From JALENY01 sp036310185 (GTDB lineage: Bacteria; Bacillota; Clostridia; Lachnospirales; Lachnospiraceae), in assembly GCA_036310185.1 (NCBI GenBank), contig JAXJSH010000099.1, positions 1 through 18,668 of the forward strand: a DNA stretch of 18,668 nucleotides. The letters are read 5' to 3'. Of this stretch, positions 5,856 through 13,412 are shown piece by piece. The notes below the pieces were generated by a model. The model ran no database searches, had not been told where the DNA came from, and was given only the letters and a program-made list of their open reading frames with translations. Position 1 is the stretch's first letter; each line of letters begins with the position of its first letter. Both the position numbers and the translations under genes were made by a program.

Positions 5856-8072
5856 ATGAGAGACGTTAAACTTATGACCCAGGCACGTTTTGCCAAACAG
5901 GGTGAAGCTTTGGCTGTTGTTGCACTTCCCCATACCTGGAATAACCTGGATGGACAGGATGGCGGAAATGATTACTGGCGTGGGATCGGGACATATGAGA
6001 TCGATCTTCCGAATCCGACTGCAGGAAAGAAACAGTATATTGAACTGCAGGGAGCAAATCATGTGGCAACCGTGTACTGCAATGGACGTGAACTGGGTAC
6101 ACACAAAGGTGGATTTTCCACATTCCGTTATGAACTGACTCCGGCGATGAAAGCAGAAGGAAATGTTCTGACCGTAGCTGTTACCAATGGGGTGAGCGAT
6201 ATTTATCCCCAGACTGCTGACTTTACCTTCTATGGCGGTTTGTACCGTGATGTGAATTTTATTGAAGTAAATGATATACATTTTGACCTGTTAAAAGACG
6301 GTACCTCCGGCGTGTTTGTGACGCCCCACTGTACAGGAAAGACCCGTCTGGATCTGTTTCCGGTAAATGGGGACGGCGCTTTCATTTCTGTGGAACTCAA
6401 AGATGCAGAAGGAAACGTAGTTGGTGTTGGCGGAGCAGATGCAGAAACCCATACGAATATTATTATTGATGTAAAAGAACCTCATCTCTGGAACGGCATG
6501 GCAGATCCGTACTGCTACACCGCTGTTGCAAGTATCGTGAAAGATGAAGTTATTTTAGATACAGTAGAAGTAACGTATGGATACCGTTCTTTCCATGTTG
6601 ATCCCAATACCGGTTTCTGGCTCAACGGCAAAAACGTGCCGCTGCGCGGTGTCAGCCGCCATCAGGACCGTCTGGACAAGGGCTGGGCAGTATCAAAAGA
6701 AGATCACGCAGAAGATATCGCACTGATCAGAGAACTGGGTGCAAATACCATTCGTCTTGCCCATTATCAGCATGATCAGTATTTCTACGATCTGTGTGAT
6801 AAGACAGGTTTCGCACTCTGGGCAGAGATTCCGTTTATCTCCAAATTTATCCCCACAAAAGAGGCTTATGAAAACACCATCAGCCAGATGACAGAACTGG
6901 TTGCACAGAACTACAACCATCCGTCCATCTTCTTCTGGGGTATTGCAAATGAAATTCTGATCGGTGCAGACAATGAACCGCTGCGTAAAAACCTGAGAGA
7001 TCTGAACGCGCTGGCAAAAACCATGGATCCGAGCCGTCTGACCACGATCGCAGAAGTTACCGCTACACCCATTGATTCTGAGCACGTATATATCACAGAT
7101 ATTGTAAGTTACAACCATTACTTCGGCTGGTACGGCGGAGATGTTGCACAGAATGGACCCTGGTTCGATAAGTTCCATGAAGCCAATCCGTCTGTTGCCC
7201 TTGGTGTATCGGAATATGGCGTGGAAAACATTGTGAAATGGCATTCCGCTGCACCGATGAATCACGATTACACAGAAGAATATGCAAGCTATTACCACCA
7301 TGAAATGTTAAAAACATTTGCGGCCCGTCCATATCTGTGGAGTACACATGTATGGAACTGTTTTGATTTTGCCGCAGATGCCCGCAACGAAGGCGGTGTA
7401 GTAGGACGTAACAACAAAGGTCTTATCACTTATGACCGTAAACTGAAAAAAGATGCATTCTATATCTATAAAGCATACTGGAATCCGGAAAAAATGGTTT
7501 ATGTGGCTGGCCGCCGTTTCACGGACCGTGCGCCGGAGGAGCGTAATATAACGGTATATACAAACTGTGATGAAGTAACACTGGTGGTGAACGGTGTGGA
7601 AGCAGAGACCAAAGCAGCAGTTGACCATGCGGTTGTATTCGAAAACGTGGCATTGCATGACGGTGCAAACACAGTTACTGCAAAAGCCGGTGAACTGGAA
7701 GATACCATCACATTAAACGGCGTTGCAGAGCATAATGCAGAATACACCCTTCCGGATATCGCAGAAGCGATGCAGGCAGGAAACTGGTTTGATGGCATCG
7801 CCGATGATTCCGACAGTGAAGAAATCGAAGTGATCGAAGGTTATTATTCCGTAGAAGATGTGTTGGGAGAACTTCTTTCCAACGAAGCGTGTTTCAAAAC
7901 AGTGAAAGGATGGCTGATGAAACAGGGCAATCTGACCGTGGCTTCCATGCTGACCACACTTCGTGATATGATGGGATTTATGAAACTTCCGGATGCTACC
8001 AGTATCCTTGGTACAATGTCACAGAAAGATCTGGCACAGCTGAACCGTCAGCTCACAAAAATCAGAAAATAA
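5856..8072 (+). CDS. Glycoside hydrolase family 2 enzyme (beta-galactosidase/beta-glucuronidase type)
   Basis: This protein of 738 residues has the GH2 order: jelly-roll sugar-binding domain (about 20-140), immunoglobulin-like domain (about 141-245) and a TIM barrel (about 246-545). The barrel starts with FWLNGKNVPLRGVSRHQD. The acid/base is E366 in FFWGIANE, and the probable nucleophile is E453 in LGVSEYG. GRNNKGLITYDRKLKKDAF follows. It contains an N-x-K as in glucuronidases, but beta-galactosidases have a similar stretch, so substrate is open. After the barrel comes a beta domain (about 565-625), then an unusual helical tail (about 662-738) with an acidic linker before it. There is no signal peptide, so it acts in the cytoplasm on imported glycosides. 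It is co-transcribed with the GH79-like gene 19 bases downstream. No transporter or regulator is adjacent. Confidence 0.9.
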   Translation: MRDVKLMTQARFAKQGEALAVVALPHTWNNLDGQDGGNDYWRGIGTYEIDLPNPTAGKKQYIELQGANHVATVYCNGRELGTHKGGFSTFRYELTPAMKAEGNVLTVAVTNGVSDIYPQTADFTFYGGLYRDVNFIEVNDIHFDLLKDGTSGVFVTPHCTGKTRLDLFPVNGDGAFISVELKDAEGNVVGVGGADAETHTNIIIDVKEPHLWNGMADPYCYTAVASIVKDEVILDTVEVTYGYRSFHVDPNTGFWLNGKNVPLRGVSRHQDRLDKGWAVSKEDHAEDIALIRELGANTIRLAHYQHDQYFYDLCDKTGFALWAEIPFISKFIPTKEAYENTISQMTELVAQNYNHPSIFFWGIANEILIGADNEPLRKNLRDLNALAKTMDPSRLTTIAEVTATPIDSEHVYITDIVSYNHYFGWYGGDVAQNGPWFDKFHEANPSVALGVSEYGVENIVKWHSAAPMNHDYTEEYASYYHHEMLKTFAARPYLWSTHVWNCFDFAADARNEGGVVGRNNKGLITYDRKLKKDAFYIYKAYWNPEKMVYVAGRRFTDRAPEERNITVYTNCDEVTLVVNGVEAETKAAVDHAVVFENVALHDGANTVTAKAGELEDTITLNGVAEHNAEYTLPDIAEAMQAGNWFDGIADDSDSEEIEVIEGYYSVEDVLGELLSNEACFKTVKGWLMKQGNLTVASMLTTLRDMMGFMKLPDATSILGTMSQKDLAQLNRQLTKIRK

Positions 8073-8091
8073 ATAAAAAAGGAGCAGCAGT

Positions 8092-9432
8092 ATGGCAGAA
8101 TTCGTAAAACTTAATCCGGAAGCGGTAAAAGAGATCCGCAAAATCAATCCGGCCCTGATCAGCTACAACGTAGAGATGACCGAGGTAACCGGCGGAACAT
8201 TCTGGAAAGCATATACGCCGGAACAGATTGCCGGCAAAGAGGAAGTGCCGCCGCCGGACTTTTCCAAAGGACTTGCCGGTATGCACCAGTGGTATGATCC
8301 AATCGACACAACAAACCCAAGACTGATCAAACTTGCGAAGGCGCTGGGCCCTGTCTGGGTACGTGTCTCCGGTACATGGGCAACAAAAACATACTATGAC
8401 TTTGACAACACAGGTGCAGTTCCGGAAGGATATCAGAACCGCCTTACCAGAGAACAGTGGATCAACTTATTAAACTTTGTCAAGGCAGTAGGAGGCAGAT
8501 TACTGATCAGTGTTGCCAATTGCGAAGGCTTACATTCTGCAGGTGAACCCTGGAATCCAGCTCAGGCGGAATTAATCTTCAAATTAAGCGAAGAATATGG
8601 TGTGCCTGTTTCGGCAGTAGAATTTACAAATGAACCCAATATGATGGAAGGAACCGGTTTTCCGAAAGGATATACAGCAGTAGAATTCCGTCGTGATCAG
8701 GACATCTTCCACAAATGGGTCCGTGAGAATTATCCGGACGTGATCGTAGTCGGACCATCCACCTGCGATGGAACAGCATTAAAGGGCGATGACAAAGACA
8801 GTTCCGGCGGAGCAGGCATCGCTGATGTTATGACAAGCTGTACAACCGGTGATCTTCTGGATGGCTGCACAGAGCCTCTTGATGTATTCAGTTATCACTA
8901 TTATAACGGCGTTTCTGAACGAATGCGGGCAATGTGTCCTGAAATGTTTACACCGGCAGAAGAAGCGACATCAGAAAGCTATATTGGTCTTGCCGGATTA
9001 TGTGCAAGAGCATTTGCACCATACCGCGATAAATATTGTCCAGGCGGAGAAATGTGGGTAACAGAATCCGGTGATGCAGGTGCCGGCGGTCACACATGGG
9101 CTTCTACCTACCTTGAAGTTGTCCGTGAATTAAACGAATTTGGCGATTTTGCTGTTGCTACCAATGGCGTCATCTTCCATAACACGTTAGCATCTTCTGA
9201 TTATGGCTATCTGAAACATGGTACTTTCGAGCCGCGCCCGAGCTACTTCGCGGCCCTTTTATGGAACCAGCTCATGGGACAGACCGTATACGCCTCCGGC
9301 GAAGAAATCCGCGAAGGTGCTCATGTGTACGCCCACTCCAGAAAGGATGAAATTCCTGTGATGGAAGGTGTCACAGAGCCGGCGGGTACCGTTGAGGTTG
9401 AACCGGGAAGCTGTACGTTCTTTGTATTATAA
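8092..9432 (+). CDS. GH79-like (heparanase/beta-glucuronidase clan) glycosidase, C-terminal domain apparently shortened
   Basis: This 446-residue protein is predicted to be a TIM-barrel retaining glycosidase. WVRVSGTWATKTYYD (about 89-103) resembles the heparanase barrel entry. The acid/base is E181 in EFTNEPN and the nucleophile E325 in WVTESGDAGAGG, followed by a TWASTYLEVVRELNEFG helix and the SDYGYLKHGTFEPRPSYFAALLW stretch typical of heparanase-type enzymes. No signal peptide is present. It follows the GH2 gene with an AAGGAG site 7 or so bases before its ATG, so the two probably attack the same imported glycoside, perhaps a uronic-acid conjugate (inference). After YAHSRKD (about 414-419) only about 27 residues remain, fewer than a complete accessory beta-sandwich would need. 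Family assignment rests on motifs only. Confidence 0.78.
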   Translation: MAEFVKLNPEAVKEIRKINPALISYNVEMTEVTGGTFWKAYTPEQIAGKEEVPPPDFSKGLAGMHQWYDPIDTTNPRLIKLAKALGPVWVRVSGTWATKTYYDFDNTGAVPEGYQNRLTREQWINLLNFVKAVGGRLLISVANCEGLHSAGEPWNPAQAELIFKLSEEYGVPVSAVEFTNEPNMMEGTGFPKGYTAVEFRRDQDIFHKWVRENYPDVIVVGPSTCDGTALKGDDKDSSGGAGIADVMTSCTTGDLLDGCTEPLDVFSYHYYNGVSERMRAMCPEMFTPAEEATSESYIGLAGLCARAFAPYRDKYCPGGEMWVTESGDAGAGGHTWASTYLEVVRELNEFGDFAVATNGVIFHNTLASSDYGYLKHGTFEPRPSYFAALLWNQLMGQTVYASGEEIREGAHVYAHSRKDEIPVMEGVTEPAGTVEVEPGSCTFFVL

Positions 9433-9472
9433 TAAATACCGAAAAAGCAGGGTGCTGCAAAATAATATTGAA

Positions 9473-9508
9473 AGAGAGGAATGCGAAAAGGTATTCTTCT
9501 CTTTTTTT
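9473..9508 (+). terminator. Intrinsic terminator after the glycosidase operon
   Basis: A 12-bp stem (AGAGAGGAATGC at 9473-9484, GTATTCTTCTCT at 9491-9502, two G-U pairs) with a 6-base loop runs directly into a T run. It closes the GH2-GH79 unit. Confidence 0.88.
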
Positions 9509-9615
9509 ATGAAAAAATAAGGATATAAAATAAAGAAGGGACTGGAAAGAATTGCAATCTGCTAGTAAAATAAATAAGCAGAACAGAAGCAAAGCAGAAA
9601 AGAGGTAATAAAAGT

Positions 9616-10752
9616 ATGACAAAAGTGGATATTATTTCCGGATTCTTAGGTGCCGGAAAGACTACATTTATAAAACAGCTGATCAATCAGGTATATGCAG
9701 GGGAAAAACTGGTCCTGATCGAAAACGAGTTTGGAGAGATCGGAATTGACGGCGGATTTTTAAAGGATGCAGGAATTGAAATTACCGAAATGAATTCCGG
9801 ATGCATCTGCTGTACTCTGGTGGGTGATTTCAGCAAAGCGCTCCAGAAGGTGCTGGACGAATATCATCCGGATCGTGTTCTTATTGAGCCCTCCGGTGTG
9901 GGAAAGCTGTCTGATATTGTAAAAGCGATTGATGAGATGAAGGAAACTGCGGATATCGAGATTACCGGAAGAATCACGGTGGTAGACGGTAAAAAAGCAA
10001 AAGTATATATGAAAAACTTTGGAGAATTCTTCAAAGATCAGGTAGGACATGCATCTACGATCGTACTTAGCCGAACACAGATGATGAGCGATGAAAAAAT
10101 CGAGGAGTGCGTACATCTGCTGCGCGGGGAAAATGCGGATGCCGCTATTATCTCTACTCCGTGGGAACAGCTGGATAAGGAGGCAATCGGGCGTGCGCTT
10201 GAACATGGTGCGGCTATGGAACGTATGATGGAAGAGGCACGTGCGCATCATCATGACCACGATCACCACCATGAACATGACCACGAATGCTGCGGTCACG
10301 ATCATCACCATGAGCATGAATGCTGTGGACATGATCACCACCATGAACATAGTCATGAAGAGTGTGGCCACGATCATCACCATGAACATGACCATGAATG
10401 CTGCGGCCACGATCACCACCATGAACATGGACACGAATGCTGCGGACATGACCACCACCATGGACATCATCATGCAGACGAGGTCTTCACAAGCTGGGGT
10501 AAAGAAACCGCTCACAAATATACGGAGGAAGAACTTTCCTGTCTTCTGAAAATGCTTTCAGAAACACAGGATTACGGAACCGTTCTTCGCTCCAAAGGAA
10601 TCATCGCCATGGCAGACGGCTCCTGGAAGCAGTTTGATCTGGTTCCGGAAGAATGCGAAGTGCGCGAGGGGCAGGCAGACTATACAGGCCGTGTCTGTGT
10701 TATCGGAACAGATCTGAAAGAAACAGAGCTGATGAAACTGTTTCATATATAA
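9616..10752 (+). CDS. G3E (COG0523/CobW) GTPase with His/Cys repeat, putative metal chaperone
   Basis: This protein of 378 residues has Walker A GFLGAGKTT (9-17), ENEFGEIGIDG (36-46), the metal-binding CxCC motif C63-x-C65-C66 and EPSGVG (91-96) as the switch/Walker B region. The base-recognition motif reads LSRTQ instead of NKxD. Residues 211-286 are a spacer in which about half the residues are histidine, with repeated ECCG units. The CobW C-terminal domain follows (about 293-378). COG0523 proteins with CxCC motifs use GTP to insert metals, often zinc, into client proteins; the His/Cys tract would store or sense the metal (inference). The ATG at 9616 has AGAGGT about 10 bases upstream. I found no convincing Zur box or promoter in the 107 bases after the previous terminator. 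The second GTPase follows 94 bases later. Confidence 0.9.
   Translation: MTKVDIISGFLGAGKTTFIKQLINQVYAGEKLVLIENEFGEIGIDGGFLKDAGIEITEMNSGCICCTLVGDFSKALQKVLDEYHPDRVLIEPSGVGKLSDIVKAIDEMKETADIEITGRITVVDGKKAKVYMKNFGEFFKDQVGHASTIVLSRTQMMSDEKIEECVHLLRGENADAAIISTPWEQLDKEAIGRALEHGAAMERMMEEARAHHHDHDHHHEHDHECCGHDHHHEHECCGHDHHHEHSHEECGHDHHHEHDHECCGHDHHHEHGHECCGHDHHHGHHHADEVFTSWGKETAHKYTEEELSCLLKMLSETQDYGTVLRSKGIIAMADGSWKQFDLVPEECEVREGQADYTGRVCVIGTDLKETELMKLFHI
10246..10473 (+). repeat. In-frame tandem repeat encoding HDHHHEHxHECCG units
   Basis: Five units of mostly 39 bases (one of 33) encode HDHHHEH followed by D/S/G-H-E-C/E-C-G, ending in HDHHHGHHH. Synonymous differences between the units show that the protein pattern is kept by selection rather than by recent copying alone, but the repeats are similar enough at DNA level to allow length change. 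Confidence 0.9.
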
Positions 10753-10846
10753 TACCCTCCGGGTACGCTTAAATGCATGCCCTTGGGGGCAGTGTTTCAT
10801 AAAGTATGAATGAAATTTGATTGGAAAGTAAAAAGAAGGTGCATAT

Positions 10847-11788
10847 ATGATTACTCCCGTATTTATCTGTACAGGATTTTTAGACAGTGGCAAGACCACT
10901 CTGGTAAAAGAAACACTGATGGAGCAGGAATGGATCCAACCGGGCCTGACGCTTCTGATCGTATGTGAAGAGGGAGAAGAAGCGTATTCAGAAGAGTATC
11001 TGAAAGAAAAAGATATGATTCTTCTTCCAGTAGAGGATTTCTCGGAACTGAACCCGGGATTTTTCAAAAACTGCGAACGCCACTACCGGCCGGCACAGGT
11101 CGTAATTGAATACAACGGTACGTGGAATCTGGAAGAACTGCTGATGATCAAATATCCGAGAAGCTGGCAGATTCAGGGTATCTATTCCACCGTAAACGGA
11201 GAAACGCTGGATATATATCTGAAAAATATGCGAAATATGCTGATGGAGCAGCTGACAGAATCCGAACTGATCGTGGTAAACCGCTGTGCAAAAGAGGTGG
11301 ACCGTTCCGGTTTTCGCCGTGCGGTAAAAGTACAGAATCCAATGGCGCAGATCATTTTTGAAGATCCGGACGGACAGCTGATTCAGCCCTCCGAGGAAGA
11401 TCTTCCCTATGATGTGAAAGGAAACGAGATTGTGATAGAAGATGAGGATTTCGGCATCTGGTATGTGGATGCATGCGATCATCCTCAATATTATATGGAT
11501 AAAGATATCCTATTCAAAGCAAAAACTTTCCGTCCGAAAGGGATGAAAGAGGACATGTTTGTTCCGGGCAGAGAGATTATGACCTGCTGTGCCGATGATA
11601 TACGTTTTTACGGTTATCCATGCAAAACAGAGAGAAAACTGAACATCGTCCCGGGAAAATGGGTACAGGTGCGTGCCCGCTTTTCTTATGAAGCGCTGAC
11701 TCCTTATGGGGAAGAAGAACCGGTTTTATATCTGATCGAAATGGAAGCAGCTGAAAAGCCGGAACAGGAAGTCGTATATCTGGGATGA
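10847..11788 (+). CDS. G3E-like GTPase fused to a YcgQ-like (DUF1980/TIGR03943) C-terminal domain
   Basis: This protein is 313 residues long. Residues 1-175 are a CobW-type GTPase: Walker A GFLDSGKTT (10-18), IEYNGTW (88-93) where EPSG normally stands, and VVNRC (143-147) at the NKxD place. The CxCC motif of metal-inserting members is missing. Residues about 223-312 match the soluble half of the YcgQ/TIGR03943 family: a MFVPGREIMTCCADD element with vicinal cysteines C247-C248, then KWVQVRARFS, and a final strand ending EQEVVYLG. In other bacteria YcgQ pairs with a YcgR permease and is linked to zinc limitation. So this may be the partner of the upstream His/Cys GTPase in metal handling (inference). 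GAAGG lies 7 bases before the ATG. A terminator follows. Confidence 0.85.
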   Translation: MITPVFICTGFLDSGKTTLVKETLMEQEWIQPGLTLLIVCEEGEEAYSEEYLKEKDMILLPVEDFSELNPGFFKNCERHYRPAQVVIEYNGTWNLEELLMIKYPRSWQIQGIYSTVNGETLDIYLKNMRNMLMEQLTESELIVVNRCAKEVDRSGFRRAVKVQNPMAQIIFEDPDGQLIQPSEEDLPYDVKGNEIVIEDEDFGIWYVDACDHPQYYMDKDILFKAKTFRPKGMKEDMFVPGREIMTCCADDIRFYGYPCKTERKLNIVPGKWVQVRARFSYEALTPYGEEEPVLYLIEMEAAEKPEQEVVYLG

Positions 11789-11806
11789 TGTACGGTTCGA
11801 TTTTTT

Positions 11807-11838
11807 CGGAGATACCGCATCCGGTATCTCCGTTTTCA
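11807..11838 (+). terminator. Intrinsic terminator or attenuating hairpin before thiW
   Basis: A perfect 11-bp stem (CGGAGATACCG at 11807-11817, CGGTATCTCCG at 11822-11832) with a 4-base loop is followed by TTTTC. The T run is short and the thiW ribosome site lies only about 22 bases after the stem, leaving no room for a separate promoter. Partial read-through is therefore likely. Confidence 0.75.
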
Positions 11839-11866
11839 TTGCGATCATGAAAATGAGGAAAGAAAA

Positions 11867-12376
11867 ATGAAAAGTAATCAGACGAAAAAATTGTGTATTG
11901 CAGGCATTTTGTGTGCAGCTGCCGTTGTGGGCAGTATGTTTTCGGTTCCGGTGTTTGGAAGCAGATGTGCGCCGGTTCAGCATATGGTAAATATTCTCTG
12001 CGCTGTTGTTCTGGGCCCGTGGTATGGTGTAGGTGTGGCCTTTGGCGCAAGCCTGATTCGTAATCTGCTGGGGCTTGGCAGCCTGATGGCTTTTCCGGGC
12101 AGTATGTTTGGGGCACTTTTATGCGGGATTGTATACTGGAAGACAAAAAATATTCCGTTCACATTGGCGGCAGAAGTTTTTGGAACTGCAATACTTGGCG
12201 GGCTGTGTGCATACCCTGTGGCAGTTTTGCTGATGGGCGTGGGTGCGGGCGATGTTGCTTTTTATGCATACATTATTCCGTTTCTCATTTCCACAGCAGG
12301 CGGTGCGGTCTTATCCGGTATGTTACTGGGAGCGCTGAAAAAGACCGGTGTTTTAAAGATGCTTGCGGCTGTATAA
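11867..12376 (+). CDS. thiW: ThiW, thiazole-specific ECF transporter S component
   Basis: This integral membrane protein of 169 residues has about five or six hydrophobic helices. The signature CAPVQHMVNILCAVVLGPWYGV and the following ASLIRNLLGLGSLMAFPGSMFGA are diagnostic of ThiW, the substrate-binding component predicted to import the thiazole moiety of thiamine. It must share an ECF T/ATPase module encoded elsewhere, since none is in the window. Next to thiM, which phosphorylates thiazole, the role in salvage is consistent. GAGG at 11855-11858 precedes the ATG by 8 bases. Unlike most thiW genes I know of, no TPP riboswitch is found in front. Confidence 0.93.
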   Translation: MKSNQTKKLCIAGILCAAAVVGSMFSVPVFGSRCAPVQHMVNILCAVVLGPWYGVGVAFGASLIRNLLGLGSLMAFPGSMFGALLCGIVYWKTKNIPFTLAAEVFGTAILGGLCAYPVAVLLMGVGAGDVAFYAYIIPFLISTAGGAVLSGMLLGALKKTGVLKMLAAV

Positions 12377-12421
12377 AAGATAAAGACCAGTAAAAAAATA
12401 CAGGCGCATAGAAACAGTATA

Positions 12422-12427
12422 TATAAT
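12422..12427 (+). promoter_or_regulatory. Possible -10 element upstream of thiM
   Basis: A perfect TATAAT lies 30 bases before the thiM start, but the -35 position at 17 bases (TACAGG) is poor and no extended -10 TG is present. It might give thiM-thiE a minor promoter separate from thiW. Confidence 0.25.
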
Positions 12428-12457
12428 AGAAGTTTTTCCGACAGAAAGGAGTTCATA

Positions 12458-13279
12458 ATGCTGAAAGAAATGCTGGAAAATGTCAGAAAGACCGGTCCGC
12501 TGATACATAATATTACAAATTATGTGACGGCAAATGACTGTGCAAATGTGCTGCTTGCCTGCGGAGGTTCACCGATTATGGCGGACGACCCGGACGAGGC
12601 AGAAGAGATTACAGCACTTTGCAGCGGTCTCAACATCAATATCGGGACTTTGAATCAGAGAACGATACCGGCTATGCACAGAGCAGGCAAAAAAGCAAAT
12701 GAACTGGGGCATCCGGTGGTGCTCGACCCGGTTGGGGCAGGGGCATCGGCGCTTCGGACGAAAACAGCCCGGGAATTAATGGAAAATATAAGGTTTACGG
12801 TTATTCGGGGAAATATTTCTGAAATTAAGACACTGGCGCTGGGCGGCGGTACGACACGGGGTGTGGATGCGGATCTTGCGGATTCAGTAACAGAGGAAAA
12901 TCTTCCGGATGCAGCGGCGTTTGCAAAAGCATATGCAAAGAAAACGGGAGCAGTGATTGCCATTACCGGAGCCATTGACCTTGTGGCAGATGCAGAGAAA
13001 GCCTTCTGCATATTCAACGGACACCCCATGATGAGCAGTGTGACAGGAACCGGGTGCCAGCTGTCTGCAGTAACAGCCGCATATATTGCCGCTAATCCGG
13101 CTAATCCGCTGGAAGCTGCGGCGGCAGCAGTCTGCGCCATGGGAATCTGCGGTGAAAAAGCGTATCAGAGATTAAGCTGCCAGGATGGAAATGGGACTTA
13201 TCGCAATTATATTATAGATGCGATTTACCGCCTCGATGGGGCAGAACTGGAACGCTGTGCAAAATACCGTCTTATATAA
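12458..13279 (+). CDS. thiM: ThiM, hydroxyethylthiazole kinase
   Basis: This protein of 273 residues phosphorylates 4-methyl-5-hydroxyethylthiazole for salvage. Family motifs run through the sequence: PLIHNITNYVT (14-24), GGSPIMADDPDE (36-47), NINIGTL (59-65), VVLDPVGAGAS (87-97), VIRGNISEIK (115-124), and VTGTGCQLSAVTAAY (195-209) with the conserved cysteine C200 at the active site. AAAGGAG lies about 7 bases before the ATG. It sits between thiW and thiE, forming a salvage cassette; the 81-base gap after thiW contains no terminator. Confidence 0.97.
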   Translation: MLKEMLENVRKTGPLIHNITNYVTANDCANVLLACGGSPIMADDPDEAEEITALCSGLNINIGTLNQRTIPAMHRAGKKANELGHPVVLDPVGAGASALRTKTARELMENIRFTVIRGNISEIKTLALGGGTTRGVDADLADSVTEENLPDAAAFAKAYAKKTGAVIAITGAIDLVADAEKAFCIFNGHPMMSSVTGTGCQLSAVTAAYIAANPANPLEAAAAAVCAMGICGEKAYQRLSCQDGNGTYRNYIIDAIYRLDGAELERCAKYRLI

Positions 13280-13412
13280 AAATTGATACAGAGATAACTG
13301 GAAAACCGGATGTGTAAAGTTTTCAGCGAATATGTGGATTAATTCCGCAAAATCTCTGTTCCATGTGAATGAAAATGTGAAAAATACAAATACAGAATCA
13401 GAGGAAATTATC

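Noticed and set aside
9552..9581. TTGCAA and a CTGCT...AGCAG inverted repeat upstream of the first GTPase as promoter or operator
   Set aside because: No -10 lies at a usable distance from TTGCAA, and the 5-bp arms with a 13-base gap match no operator I know, including Zur.
10246..10473. Regularly spaced repeats that could suggest a CRISPR array
   Set aside because: The repeats are in frame, coding, and have no unique spacers.
9760..10515. Minus-strand frame of 251 codons that looks like a Met/Val-rich membrane protein
   Set aside because: It is the antisense of the His/Cys repeat in the G3E GTPase; CAT/CAC codons read backwards give Met and Val. There is no ribosome site or promoter.
10753..10800. 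Two small hairpins (TACCC/GGGTA and TGCCC/GGGCA) between the two GTPase genes
   Set aside because: The stems are only 5 bp and no T run follows, so I do not call a terminator; the two genes may be co-transcribed.
13332..13412. Upstream in-frame start that would extend ThiE by 27 residues
   Set aside because: The added residues do not resemble ThiE and the ribosome site at 13401-13404 fits the ATG at 13413.
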